DNA of 64,000 bases from Eutypa lata (taxonomy: Eukaryota; Ascomycota; Sordariomycetes; Xylariales; Diatrypaceae), in contig JAKULF010000003.1 in the NCBI GenBank assembly GCA_022661535.1, positions 5,084,001 through 5,148,000 on the forward strand, in the 5' to 3' direction. Both the position numbers and the translations under genes were made by a program. Of the stretch, positions 48,149-60,217 are shown piece after piece (position 1 is the stretch's first letter; every line of letters starts with the position of its first letter). Under the pieces are notes generated by a model. That model did not search any database, was not told where the DNA came from, and saw only the letters and a list, made by a program, of their open reading frames with translations.

Positions 48149-48534
48149 ATGGAGAACGGAACTACGGCGGCTGCCCAAGGCGAAGGAAAGGACCCCTCGG
48201 GTTTCCTGAGTGAGATTATCGGCAACCCCGTCACCGTGAAGCTGAACTCGGGAGTTATCTACAGAGGTAAGCGATAGGCGAGAAATTCGTATGATTTGAC
48301 GGAGCTATCGCTGACTCGTCTTAATCATACAGGGGAACTCCAATCTGTCGATGGGTACATGAACATCGCCCTAGAGAAGACCGAAGAGTTCGTGAACGGT
48401 GTCAAGCGGAGAACCTACGGGGATGCCTTCGTGAGAGGCAACAACGGTCAGTTCAGAGTGCATGCATCATGGTTGCGAACTAAGTCTGCGTTTGCTAATC
48501 TCTATTTGCAGTCATGTATATCTCAGCAGACTGA
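48149..48534 (+). CDS. lsm6: U6 snRNA-associated Sm-like protein LSm6
   Basis: Three exons: 48149-48266, 48333-48446 and 48512-48534, giving 84 aa. LSm6 is part of the LSm1-7 ring (cytoplasmic mRNA decapping) and the LSm2-8 ring (U6 snRNP in the nucleus). The Sm1 motif is visible as FLSEIIGNPVTVKLNSGVIYRGELQSVDGYMN, with the RNA-binding DGYMN signature. The Sm2 motif is GDAFVRGNNVMYIS. The protein ends MYISAD, typical for the family. The last exon codes only for VMYISAD and the stop; both introns are 65-66 nt in phase 1. The start was chosen to give the usual length; an in-frame ATG at 48026 would add 41 poorly conserved residues. Confidence 0.94.
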
Positions 48535-49007
48535 GGAGGCGGGTGGTTTATTCAAGCATGATATTATGATTAAGTAAACTATGACAAACAAGATGCTTAT
48601 CGGGTTGTTCAGCCTCAGACTATATGCCATGAAGTGAGGCAATCTAGAGTGAGCTGTCCTGGGGTCTACACACCCCGACTTCGCCTTCTCTGTGGCATTG
48701 GAACTACGAAGTCTACTCAGCTGTGGTTTCTACTTCGATACCGACAGAGTTTTATCACAAAATCGACACATCAATGAAAATAAGTCTTGGTTGAGACATC
48801 AACGCATGCATGCATGTATTGATCCACATCGCGAGCTTTAAACTTACCCACGCATAACCGCCTAACTCTGATTGCTTATCAAAATTATATTCATAGACTG
48901 TTGTGTTCCGATGACTTCATTGTAGTACTAAGCTGGACTCCCAGCTACACACGTAAACTGCTCCAAGTTGAAACCTCCCTTTTTGCTCTCCAACCCTAGA
49001 AACCGAC
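48535..49007. other. Convergent intergenic region LSm6 / methyltransferase
   Basis: 473 bp between two convergent stops. No gene or notable structure beyond an ATGCATGCATG run near 48803-48815. Confidence 0.55.
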
Positions 49008-50410
49008 CTATAAACAGTCTGTCCATGCATAATATGTGACACCATGAACCGCAACTTCGTCCTTTTCATTTCTCGCTACATCGTCGCCTTTTAGCGCATC
49101 GTCGAATACCTTCTTCGCATTCTCCAGCTCAGCTCCCTTGAGGACGGCAATGTGACTCAGAGTTTGAATACGCGACCACAGGGCATCTTCGCTCAACCAG
49201 ACCGTCCATGGTACCTTCCCTTCACCCAGCGGTAGGCTGAATCTAGGGAGGTGATCGGTGATGGTATTCCTCACCACCTCCAGGGGGTTCCCTGGTAACT
49301 GCTTCTCGAAGACGTCTTTCCAACGCTGGGAGGAACGGTTAGCACACATGCCTTTTCCCCTTTCAGAGAATAGATACCGTACCTCATCTCGGAATCGGGG
49401 ATTGCCATCCTGGAACTTGGTGATGAAATCGTTCAACCCCTGTTCCCATTTCGTCGTAGCAGGCCACGACGTTGGCTTGTTGTCTATAATCATGTTAGAA
49501 GGGAATAACTAGAATTTCCCTACCAGATCTTACAGTCTTCAATATTCCAGATCACTGCAATATCTAGTGTCAGCCATTCAATTTTTTTTAAGTAACATCG
49601 CCAGTAGTTGAAGATTATAAAAGTATGTTTCCGGAATTAGGCATAGGTTGCTAGTCGAACTTCGTAGGATTGTATACCCCCACAAGGAGGGGAGGGAAGG
49701 GGGCAGTACGAGAATTGACTTACCGCCGAATACAGCCCCAGGTCTAAGGACCCGGTGAATCTCGGTCAAAGCCTCACGTGTTGCGAACCTTGCAAGACAT
49801 TAGTATATGATGATGGAGCGAAATATGGCGATCAGGTGAACAGTAGTTCTCACCAATGGAAAGCCTAGATAACACAAGCAACGAGGGCAAGATTAGCACG
49901 CTCCCTCCTTCCATATACAACCCCCTTCTCTCCCCTCTCCCTTTCTAGTTCGCCCATGAAAGCCTAAGTAGGTACATATATACCAAAGCAAAGTTCCCCG
50001 TTCCTTCGACTCAACTCAACTCAACTTCCAATGCAATCAAATTAAGATAAACTCACCTGAGCCGCAATGCACGCATCGCCCCACTGGTCCTCGACGGGCA
50101 TCTTCTCGGCGGTGCCGTCGAGGACCTCGACGTCGGGGAGGTCCTTCTCGGCGAGGCGGGCGCGCATGCCGTCGTGGGGCTCGACGGCGCGCACGAGGAA
50201 CCGCTCGGGCCGCGCCGCCAGCACCTCGGTGAACTTCCCCGTGCCGGCGGCCACCTCGACGATCCCGGCCCCGGGGGTGTCGGCCAGCTTCGCCGCCGCC
50301 AGGAACGCGTCCACGGCCTCGGGCGGGTACGACGGCCGGTGCGCGTCGTACGCCGTCGCGTCCTGGAAGCCCTCCTCTGCTGCTGGGGGGATCGGGTGCT
50401 TGGGGGCCAT
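49008..50410 (-). CDS. SAM-dependent class I methyltransferase with microexons
   Basis: Five exons: 50410-50057, 49864-49854 (11 nt), 49788-49724, 49554-49534 (21 nt) and 49483-49008, giving 308 aa. The fold is a Methyltransf_11-type Rossmann methyltransferase. Signatures are DATAYDAHRPSYP at the start, motif I EVAAGTGKFTEVLA (about 52-65), an acidic AVEPHDGM (motif II) and VLDGTAEKMP. Then come AQAFHWFATREALTEIHRVLRPGAVFG and VIWNIEDYNKPTSW. The fungal family is often labelled 'trans-aconitate or ubiE-like methyltransferase'; the substrate is unknown. The two tiny exons are supported because each restores the conserved chain: AFHW is built by the 11-nt exon and IWNIED by the 21-nt exon. The first ATG is at 50410; the frame opens earlier only from a TTG. 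Cytosolic, no signal peptide. Confidence 0.88.
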
Positions 50411-52058
50411 TGTCTGGAAAGGGGGTGTGTGTGTCTCGGGTTTGGAAGGCAAATTTTCCAATTACGGTAAGGCCGGCTACTCTTATTCTTGGGTTTGAAT
50501 AACTATCTACAGAAATGCAATTGCTGGCTGTAATGCGTGGTGGATGGATATAAATACCAAACAGGGTACGTTAGGTAGGTAGGTAGTCAATATCCTATCT
50601 ACCGGTATGTATGTAGGTAGGTAAGTAGGTATGTAAATATTTGGTTTAGACTTCGACATCAGGCATATGACGTCTGAGGCCGGAAGATGATGGGCTGTTC
50701 AACCCCCTCAGCTCACGCGAGTATCCACATTAAAAGGCGTGAATGAAATTAACAAACAGGTGTGAGGTACGAAGCCTGGAAGCCACACCGGTGCCAAGTA
50801 CCAGGCTATGGGAATCCAATGAGGAATGCAAGCTTTCAGTTCAGGCACAGTGTTGCTTCTAGTTGTTGCTGCTATTTCTTCATGTTGTTATTCACTTGCG
50901 GCCATTGAGAGAGAGGCTTAAATGAAGTTTGATTTTAATTTCGAGCATTATGATATTTTATATAGTATGTAAACTCTGAAGTTGCCGACTACCTGGTACT
51001 TACTTATGTAGGTAACTACCCAAAGTCTGCTCAAGTTTAGTTATAGACATGCCAATTTAAGCTTATGTATCGTCGTCAAACGGGGTACCAGCTAACCAGG
51101 TATACGTACTAGTAGCTTGCGTTGTGACACTCAAGACGGCTGGGCCCGTCGGTATATAAATAAAGTTACGATCATGCAGTTGTCCCCGTTGATCGATCAG
51201 AGTTGATCAATATGGGGTTATGTTCATGAGTTTGATTCGGGTTCTTTAAGAGGCCATGTATAATACCTACCGCAATGTACCTATTAACATGGTAACTGGT
51301 GTCCACTAAATGGGTTCTATAATATAACTGGGGTGTTAACCTGTGCCTGTCTGCCTGTGCAAGTCAATGACACTTAACATTGTCTATTCTTAGCTCCTTG
51401 CATTAGTTATGTATAGGCATAGTTAGTTAATGCATACATCTCGCATACTAACATACTAAGCATACGTAACGGTCATAATTATATACTGCCTGACTACCTA
51501 AGCTTAACTATTACGAGTATGCCAATGTGCCAAGTGCTCAAACTAAATGCTCCAGTCCAAACCTATTCGAGTTGAGGTTTCGATCAGGATCTGAAGTCAG
51601 CCAGCCGGGCCTTCTTGCTTGCCCTGTCAGCTTGGCTCTTGCCAATGTTCCCCTTTCTCTTCCATCGCGTCTACGTACAATGCCTCCTTCAATCCCTTAA
51701 AAGAAAGACTCTCTAGTTAGTAGCTGTAATTTGGAATTTTCGCTCGTTACAACTTAAATCATTATTCGCTTTGGCTTCTTGCCCCGGTCCTTAACAAGCA
51801 GCAGTTTAATTTAGCTTAGCCATTGCTCAACGTCTGCTTAACTCGTCCTCGGGTGACGGTGGTGGACTTGAACTGAGACAGGCTTTCGACGGGGACGGGA
51901 CGACAAGGCGACGAGACGCGACGACGAGGCGACGTTTGACCATGACCGACCTAGATTCGGCTACTAGCTAATATATCATTTTTCTTCTCGCTTTGATGTC
52001 TCCTTTCCTTTTGCTGTATTATATGTAAATAGTATCTTTTCCCTCCCGACCTGTCTAG
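50411..52058. other. Divergent intergenic region methyltransferase / GT69
   Basis: There are 1.65 kb without a gene. At 50571-50636 there is a dense cluster of TAGGTAGGTAGG and TATGTATGTAGG words. Further right it is AT-rich, and CGACGAGACG-type words occur at 51890-51935 before a pyrimidine-rich leader ahead of the GT69 start. Confidence 0.55.
50571..50636. repeat. TAGG/TATG tetranucleotide cluster
   Basis: Two tracts of TAGGTAGGTAGG and TATGTATGTAGGTAGGTAAG flank a short spacer. This is the densest example of the TAGG-type words scattered between genes in this window. Confidence 0.7.
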
Positions 52059-53410
52059 ATGATCGTCAGCTACCGCCGCTTCCGGCGCGGCTACCTGCGC
52101 CCATTTCTCCTCGTGCTCGGCTTCATCTTCCTCATCGACGCCATCCGCTTGATCCGCAACCGCCCGCACACCCAGCGAACCCACCCGACCGCCGACCGCC
52201 GATCCCCCGCGTCGCCCTCCGGCAACACCACCGTCTTCATCGTCTCCGTGCACCGGAACACGGAGGAAATACAGAGGTCGTCATGGAACGACGCGGTGCT
52301 GGAGCTCATCGACTACCTGGGCGCTGAGAACGTCCACTTCTCGGCCGTCGAGTCGGGCTCCCAGGAGAACACGAAGGAGGCCCTGATGGACCTGAAGGCA
52401 GCCCTCGACGAGCGGCACGTCTCCAACACGATCAGCCTGGGCATGACGGTGTGGGAGCAGCTAGAAGAGATCGAGACGCGGCCGCCGCGAGATAGCGCGC
52501 GGGAGCCCGGGTGGATATGGAACAGGGCCGAGAACCAATTCGAGCTGCGCCGGATCCCGTACCTATCCAGAGTCCGCAACCAGGCAATGGAGCCCCTGCA
52601 GCAGCTGGAAGCTGAGGGGAAACATTTTGACAAGGTTCTTTGGGTGAACGACGTGGTCTTCGACGTATGTATCATCACCTGTTAACCTACTATTGCGACA
52701 ACCTACAAGCCGCTAACAAGGACCTTGAGGAGGGACACTAGACCGAGGACATCGTCACCCTCTTCAACACCCGCAATGGCGACTACGCGGCCGCCTGCGC
52801 CATGGACTACAAGTCGCCACCGCTGTACTACGATACGTTCGCATTACGGGACGACTTGGGTCTGAAGACGAACTCGCTGCACTGGCCGTGGTTCCAGTCT
52901 CCGCGCGCGCAGGAGTCGGCGCGGCGAGGCGAGCCCATCCGCGTGGCGTCGTGCTGGAATGGCATCGTAGCCTTCGACGCGGCGCCATTCTACGGGGGCC
53001 CGAGCGCGCTGCGGTTCCGCGGCATCGACGACAGCCTGGCAGACCTGCACCTCGAGGGCTCCGAGTGCTGCCTCATCCACGCCGACAACTACCTCGCGGC
53101 CGAGAAGGGCATCTGGCTCAACCCCAACGTCCGCGTCGGCTACGACGTCGCCGCCTACCGCGCCGTCCAGACCGCGGTGCACGGCCGCTTCCCCGGCCCC
53201 TTCTGGGCCGTGGTGGGGACCTGGGTCAACCGGCTGAACGCCTGGCACGTCGGCCTGCAGACGTCGGTCGAGGTGCGCACCGTCCAGAAGCGGCTCGAGC
53301 AGTGGACGGCGGAGACCCCTAGCGGGGAGTTCCCGCGGTACGAGCCCGGGCAGGCGTGCCTCATCAACGAGATGCAGATTATGTGGTCGAACGGCTGGAA
53401 ACACTTGTAA
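52059..53410 (+). CDS. GT69 alpha-1,3-mannosyltransferase (CAP59/CMT1 family)
   Basis: Two exons (52059-52664 and 52742-53410) in phase 0 give 424 aa. CMT1/CAP59 proteins are Golgi type II membrane glycosyltransferases of family GT69; Cryptococcus CMT1 adds alpha-1,3-mannose, and relatives in filamentous fungi act on cell-wall or secreted glycans. The N-terminus is a short basic cytosolic tail and a signal anchor (about 13-31, LRPFLLVLGFIFLIDAI), followed by a Pro/Thr-rich stem. Domain blocks are NTTVFIVSVHRN, YLGAENVHFSAVESGSQENT, IPYLSRVRNQAMEPL, KVLWVNDVVF with a DxD-like site, AACAMDY, FRSECC-equivalent GSECCLIHADN and IWLNPNVRVGYD. No GPI signal is present. The intron splits right after VVFD. 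The donor and receptor are not known. Confidence 0.93.
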
Positions 53411-54226
53411 AGGAACACACAAGCAAGCAAGCAAGCAAACAAGCAAATAAATCAAAACGAAGGACTTGGGTTTGGATAGGAGTTAGGCGTCATTGATGGG
53501 TTAGACAAGAGAGAGAGAGAGAGAAAGAAAAACGTGTATTATTACCGTTGTTACTATTGGTGTAACGAATAGGCTTTGGCAGAGAAGCTTCGGAGGCATA
53601 GAACCTCTTGGAGAAACAAGAAAAAAAGTTTAAACAAGAAACCCGTACATATCCTATCTAGTATTGTGTTACTCTAACAATGCTGTTGCCTACTTACACG
53701 GTACTCCGGTGACACAATGGAGAATCAACTATCTATTGACTTGTGTAACAACCAATACCCATTATTAGGCTGTGCTTACTCACGTCCTTGTCAGGGAGAG
53801 CCTCTAACTAACCACGCGATGCATGCATCATAGCGAAAATCATCATGCCAAGAAATGAAGATATGTCTATATACAAAATATGTGTGTCAATGTACATGAG
53901 AGCTTAAACCGCCTGCCTGCCTGCCTGTATGTAATCCCAAAAACGCCCAATGGTCGACTAGACCTGGAATGCCGGAGAAGGAAAAAAGGAGACAACCCAA
54001 ACAACCCCTTCCACCTCACGGGAACCCATCTATTTCGACAGGCCCCCTTTCTCTGGAATCAGGTCTAATTCTACCGCCTCAAGCCCCCCATCGCCATCAC
54101 TTCTTTACTTCTTATCCATCCATGCATCCACCCATCCTTCCTTACTTACTTATTACTATACCTGCCTACTAGTCAATATACCAGTAGTAGTCCTTCCTTC
54201 CTTCCTTCATTTATCCATTTACTTAT
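53411..54226. other. Convergent intergenic region GT69 / PXMP4
   Basis: 816 bp between convergent stops, with AAGC repeats at 53424-53444, a GA repeat at 53509-53524 and TTCC repeats at 54192-54207. No gene is seen. Confidence 0.6.
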
Positions 54227-55322
54227 TTATTTGTTATGCCACAAGAAATTCCGCAGCCCGTCCCACTCGTCCGACTGCTGGTAGATGTAGGTCATGGAGC
54301 CGCGCAGGCTGGGCTGGAGGTCCTCGGGGTGGTGGCGGAACAGGTGCATGACCATGGCCCAGGACAGCGACGCGAAGACCGGCCACGCGTAGTGGCTGAT
54401 CGCCGCCGACCGCTTCTCCTCCGAGATCAGGGGCAGGCCGTGGCCGCCCGGCTTGACCGCGAGCCGCGCCAGCGCCAGCACCACCCGCGCGAACACGTAC
54501 ACCACGATCTGCTGGTTCACCGACGAGATCTTCCCGCTGCGCCGCGAGCGCTGCCCGAAGACTAGGTAGCCCCCTAGGAGGCCGGCGACGAAGTTATCGT
54601 AGGGGCCTGTTGCGAAGCGGTTAATCTGGGGTTTCTTGTTTTTTTCTTTTTCATTCGCCATCTCGTTATCCGTTCCCGTGTTTCACACCATCGTGTCTTA
54701 TCTTCCGTAGCTCTTTCCAAGTTCATAGCCTGAACGAACGTATGAACGAACGCGTGTTGCTTGTATATAAATATATACGAAAGAAAGACAAATAGAAACC
54801 AATCACTCACCCTCCTTCCCCGGCGTGGAGCCAAAGTGCTTCAGAACGTAGCACGTGGTCTTGTAGATGGTAGCGAACTTGGCGAGGTTGCGCGCGTGCG
54901 TCCGCGTGGCCCGGTACACGAGGTCGACCTTCTGGCGCAGCGTGCCGGCCCGGAACAGGAACACCATGACCAGCGCGTGCGGGAACCGCACCTTGGCCCC
55001 GTACACGGCCCCGTTGCGCGCCCCCTTCGCGATCGCCAGCACGTCATGGTACGCCGGGTTGAGGATCACGCGCTCGAGCGAGGCCTGCGGGTTTGGGCCA
55101 TTTGGGCGTTAGCAAAATTCGCGATACTGGGGTACTAGTGTAGATATGCAGAATTTGCAGATATGCACGCTTGTCACGCTTGCTCTGAGTGAAGAATAAT
55201 AAAATAATATCCCCAGTGCAAATATTGTGAAGGTTTATATCTTTTTTTTTCTTTCTTTCTCATATAGTGGGTTACGTGGGCGGGCGCACCTTCAGTCCTT
55301 CTATTGCGGACGTTGGCGACAT
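54227..55322 (-). CDS. pxmp4: Peroxisomal membrane protein 4 (PXMP4, Tim17-related)
   Basis: Three exons (55322-55290, 55084-54811 and 54606-54227) give 228 aa; human PXMP4 has 212. It belongs to the Tim17/Tim22/Tim23-like family and is an integral peroxisomal membrane protein of unclear transport function. Matches to the family as I know it include RNGAVYGAKVRFPHALVMVF, LFRAGTLRQK, RNLAKFATIYKTT, FVAGLLGGYLVFG, VNQQIVVYVFARVVLALARLAV and DLQPSLRGSMTYIYQQSDEW. Several Gly/Ala-rich hydrophobic segments serve as membrane spans. The first exon is 33 nt and codes for MSPTSAIEGLK. Introns are 205 and 204 nt, unusually long and nearly equal for this window. The ATG inside intron 2 at 54661 opens a shorter frame that lacks the N-terminal half and is less likely to be the true start. 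Confidence 0.92.
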
Positions 55323-55868
55323 CGTGGTTGGAGGTGCCTCGGCTAGCTACCTACCTAGCTACCTAAGCTTGCGTTCGGATGGTGATGATGACGTTCGACG
55401 GCGCGGGTTCGTGGACGTTTGGTTTTAGGGGGAATTCCTAATTAGTTTTCTCGGCACGTTACCGTCTCATCGGAATGTTCGGTCGATGTACAATTCTCTA
55501 ACTAACTCTTCGTCGGTAGGGTGCGCTCAAGACGAATGGCTTAATTAGTTACGTTGTGTTGGTATGAGATTGGATCATAATATGAGAAAAAGGAGAGGTT
55601 TGAAGTTGGCGCATCACCAGTTTCGGCATTCCACATGCTTGCGATTGCGCTTCTCGGCTTAGACAAAGCTCTAATTTAGTGGAACACCCGCTGTACCTAG
55701 GTAGATATGGGGGATTGGAGCCACTAAAACCCTTAACGTCACGTCACCCCGCGACAAGTTAAAAGCAGGTGCTAGAGCTAGGTAGATAAGTGAATTATGA
55801 CGCACTTGCTTCCGAGGACGATGAGCACGGGCCTCTTTGACATATTTCTATGTAAGTAAGTTTACATG

Positions 55869-55902
55869 TGATAGTTGATAGTCGATAGTCGATAGTCGAC
55901 AG
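55869..55902. repeat. (GATAGTC)x4 imperfect tandem repeat
   Basis: About four 7-bp copies (GATAGTT once, then GATAGTC, the last ending GACAG). No function is apparent. Confidence 0.75.
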
Positions 55903-57266
55903 TGAGCTTTCAACTATTCATATGTCGATATAGGATGAAATCCTGTTATTGAATAGTCAAAAATTCATCTGGTTTTATTATGTTGCCTCTTTACCCATCC
56001 AATGAATTGGGAAGTAAATGAAATCAAATGTAAGTTCTTAAACCTACCACGTAAACTATATTTAATTAAGAAAAGTCCATATGAAATTGTGGCCCTAAAT
56101 CTACGGACAGCCAAACGGACAAGACGTATATTAGGCGTCATAATGAAGTTCTAGGGTTCCGGCTGCGCAAGGAATTCCTGGGGCCTTGAGGCATCGAATC
56201 AAGAACTGTCACGGACTCTAGATGGGTGTCTGAGAGGCACAATACAATAAACAGTGTCGCGAAGTGATAAGTATGGCCTCCTGTTGCTGCTCAAAAGTAA
56301 GTAGGCGGCCCGGTGCCATCACTTCGTATAAGCTTCGAGGACAGCGTGTGCCGGAACCTCCATTCATAATGAAGGGATGATGTTAGTCAGGAAGGTCCTT
56401 GTATGAAGTAAAGGTGAGAACAATGAGGAGTCCTGACCTTTATACGGTCATTCTCTACTTTGACCTCCCATTATCCGGCCTCTTCTCCTTTTACAGGCAG
56501 AGAAGTAGTTGATCGGTTGGTTGATAGGTCTAGATAGGCATTTCACATAATATATAGTAGCGCATAAAGTTTCTACCATCCTTACACGCCTTGTTGTCGA
56601 GCTGAACCCCTTTTCCCCCTTTGTCATTTATCATCTCAACATTTTATAATGGGCGACTTGCGGGTACACCTCTATAATCTATAGAGTCCAGTACCACAGC
56701 CCATTGAATGATCTACAGATTTTCCTAAGATAATTTCAATAAGCATTGCATGTAGCTAAAGATAGCATCGGTAAACGGGTGCCTAAAATTTCGGCCAGAG
56801 CGCGAGAAACTGGAAGTGGCTGTGGAACCGGGCTCGGCGCCGGAACAACATCGTCAATTCGTTTGGTAGACTCGACAGAGGACCGGGCAACCCGCAGACG
56901 ATCGCAGAATCCTTCAACTTCGGGACGTCAAATGTAGCCCGAATGTGTGGGCCTTTGCTAGGGTTTAAGGCGGCCTTGTGGAATGCTAGCCTTGAGCCTC
57001 GTTAGGCAACAGAATTACCAGATGATCTACTCCGTACTATGAAATATCACGTACATTTTGAGCGGAACAAACCGCCTCATTCCAAGTCACGATATGGCAT
57101 TTGCACCGAATGTTTGCTGCCTCAAAGAATATATCGAAATGCTCCAAAGAACTGCGGTCGAAGGTGGATATGGTGCATCACCACTTCGCCATTCTTAGGA
57201 TGCTTGGCAGAGCAGAATGGATTACATTCAACTCTGGATGAGCGGTAACACCCGTTCAGGAATCAT

Positions 57267-57274
57267 TATAAAAG
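57267..57274 (+). promoter_or_regulatory. TATA-box-like TATAAAAG
   Basis: TATAAAAG lies 121-128 bp before the start codon of the small secreted-protein gene, a position compatible with a core promoter given a leader of about 90 nt. Confidence 0.5.
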
Positions 57275-57394
57275 ACGTCTTTCAGACGCAGCTATGAGGT
57301 AGAATTTATGAACTCAACCCCAACAAGTCTCAGAAACTACAGTTACAGTATCAAACATCATTTACCACGCCAAACCGCTCTACTATAAGCCAAC

Positions 57395-57902
57395 ATGTAT
57401 TTCACCGGTATCTTCGCCTCGGCTCTCGTAGCGACTGCCTCTGCTGCCACTATCCAGGTAAATAAACACCCTCTCCTCCCTCGTAGGCTTATTTACCTAC
57501 TTCCCATAACCTACATTTCGCCACTAACACAAGAACCAGCACCAGCACCAGCAACAGGCCTCGGCCCTCTCAGCCCGCCAGTTCGAAGGAGGCACCTGTA
57601 CCTTCGAGATGGAGCAGTTCAAGCCATCCCCGGAGAAAATCGAGCACTTCACTGGCCGGGGCCTGGACGGCAGCGGCGAGCCGATCAGCTTCTTCGACAT
57701 GGACTTCGAGTACGGGGGGTACCCGGTCGTCATGAGGGGGTTCCCGGAGTTCTTCTTGGTCGTCAAGAAGGACGACGACGACGTCGCCCCCGTCCAGTAC
57801 CAGTACCTGGCCCAGAAGTGGGCGAGCGACGATACGGAGTGGTGCAGCCAGACTGCGTATTCTGGGCTGAGCCGAAACATCTCTTGCTCCTTTGAGTGCT
57901 AA
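57395..57902 (+). CDS. Small secreted cysteine-containing protein (effector candidate)
   Basis: Two exons (57395-57457 and 57534-57902) give 143 aa. Exon 1 codes precisely for a signal peptide (MYFTGIFASALVATASA) plus a few residues, with cleavage likely after ASA. The mature part begins with a Gln/His run (NQHQHQQQ), then GGTCTFEMEQFKPSP, a block with FFDMDFEYGGYPVVM, an acidic KKDDDDV and the end ISCSFEC. There are four Cys in the mature chain (GTC, EWC, ISC, EC), enough for two disulphides. No transmembrane segment or GPI signal is seen, and I do not recognise the family. The acceptor could be AAG (exon at 57534) or a CAG six bases later, changing only the Gln/His run. Gene-poor flanks and a TATA box fit a regulated, possibly host- or substrate-induced gene, which is inference. 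Confidence 0.75.
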
Positions 57903-60191
57903 TTCGGGTACGATAGGGTGATGGAGATGGACGACTTACCCGTCGAGGATTAATTTCCAGATATTTGGTTCATTGGCTTTGATCTTCTATCGCTGTTGTC
58001 TTTATAGCACCATGGGCTATACGCTTGAGATATCTTTGTTGCAACGGTTGTCATCCACTGTGATGGGCTTGTTCAAACGAATCCCATCAACAAGGGAAAT
58101 ATATGTACATGTATCTAAGCAATAGCGATTGCCTACTTTATCTTCATGTATATCATGATAAATTGCAGAGATCTCAATCCATTTATCACAAACCCCTTCT
58201 CTTAGTATGCCTCTATATTTAACCATGTTACCTTATCAAGTAAATATTAGAATCTCTACTAGTGGAATTCGTGAAATTTATATATCAATAATGGAAGCAA
58301 CCGATCTTACTTCAAGGTCGGCTTATTGGTAAGAACTGCGGGTCATAGCTGTGAGGAACCCCTTGAGCAAAGTATAGCTGCCACTGCTAAAAGAGTAATG
58401 CTTCTTAGATAGGAGAATGGAAAAAAGCCTGGGGAGTGAAAAGCATTGTTAAGGGAAAGGGGGAAGGTGAGAACGGGAAAGGCTAGGTGAGAGGTGACAC
58501 GTAGATTAGAAGGTTGAAGATGGGGGGTAGAAAAAGCAAGCAATGAAATGTTACCCGTAAACATATAGTATCATCATCTACCCATTCACTCCCTAGCCAT
58601 ACCGGTCACGAAGACGCTGTTAGAACATACTAGAAATAGGAATGATGTTATATCATAATTGATATCACCAAGTTAGTAACCAGAAACTAGGTGTAACGAT
58701 TGGACATGAAAGGGGTTTAAATATGGTACGTCGTATCTATTTTGATTGTTACCTGTCATACGGTACTTCTCTGGGTGTAATTCTAACAAGTGAAGGAAGC
58801 TGGTGGCTCGAAAGGTTGTAGTTAACAATTGGACACCCTTTACTTCGTAATCTTCACTTCCCTATTTTATCTGTCAATCGGAATACAGCAACCATTGCTC
58901 GCGGTGATAAGTGACGAGACCCATTCCCATTCCTTTTCCTTTCATCTGCACCTTGCCAACTAACGTGATTAAACCCCTTATTAGTACCGACTAGACGGTG
59001 ACCAAGTAACCCTTGGGAGGTACATAAGTCACATCTAATTCAGACCAAGCCTGCCTGTGGCAGATGACAAACGAAACGTCGTCACATTCGGGGGGTTAAT
59101 TAGCTTTTAGTTATCTGGGCGTGCTGTTGGGGATCATCTCCTGCATGGCGTTCATTCATGGGGTGGACATGTTTCAAGGCTACGAGGTTCGTGTTTCGAA
59201 TATTTCTAGGCCTCCCGAAGAAGTATTCTCGGAGAATAATATACCCAGTGCCACGTTGCGCACAACCAATCAGGGTAGATCTCTTCAGTTACCCCTGGTC
59301 CGGGGGGGCGTGTGTCTTAAGCTTTGGCAATCGCATGTGGGGCAAGGGGAAAGATCTACACACCTATGTAGAGTAGGTAGTTAAGTAAGAGGGGCTGTCT
59401 TCAGGAACAACGTATTTCATCATTCCGAGACTTACCTACTCCGCGTGGGTAATTAGATAAAGAGGTAGATAGGTGTTGAGGTGTAGCCGAATAAACGGAA
59501 CTACTGCGGTTTCGTCACACTTCCCTCCCTCCTTCCATCTACCTAGCAGCTACACTATAACCCACCCATCACTAGGTTCCGTGCGCTCTGCCCCCTTTCG
59601 AATCGAGGGAGTAACCATTACTGCGTGTACGAATCAAGCGGGGGATACCGCGGCAACATCGGGGGGAGGGGGATTATTTCTGGGAGCAGTAGTCCGGCGG
59701 GGGTTAACTTAGGGAAAGACTACAGAGAACCCCAAACAGCTTTTCGTCACTTCAAGGGGGGCGACGCCTAGGACAATATCGTGACTGTGATGCCAGCACG
59801 AACTCTTTAGCCTACTATTCTAGTCTGCCATGCTTATACCTACGGCTTCCTTCGTTTGCCTACACGTGGGTGGCCACCTCTGAAGCGGCCATCCCCTCTT
59901 GGGGCACCGGCTTTCTATGTATGTACATAGTTAGCTATATTTCACCGCCAGGTCTGTGCTCTAGGTATCTGCATCCTATGTCTCCAACACGACACTCGTA
60001 GTTCAAGTCATTAAATTGGCGGAAGCCGCTACTGCTACTGCGGCGATAGCTGGTTTGCCACTAGCCCAACTCGTAGAAGAGGAACATACAAGTAAGAGTG
60101 GGCCGTAGAGAAAAGAGAGATCGGAGACCGGCTTTTCGTAAATAACTAAGCAGCGGGTAGGCGGGCGGATGAGAGTGGGCAAGGGAAGGTT

Positions 60192-60217
60192 GTGTAGTGT
60201 AGTGTAGTGTAGTGTGT
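60192..60217. repeat. (GTGTA)n microsatellite
   Basis: About five pentanucleotide copies in intergenic DNA. Confidence 0.8.

Larger units (their letters stand above)
55323..57394. other. Gene-poor interval upstream of the secreted-protein gene
   Basis: There are 2.1 kb without a supportable gene. A GATAGTC repeat lies at 55869-55902. Short frames at 56746-56937 and 57039-57248 have no motif. Confidence 0.5.

Noticed and set aside
52844..53455. 203-codon minus-strand frame over GT69 exon 2
   Set aside because: Antisense shadow in GC-rich coding DNA; the + strand has clear GT69 motifs.
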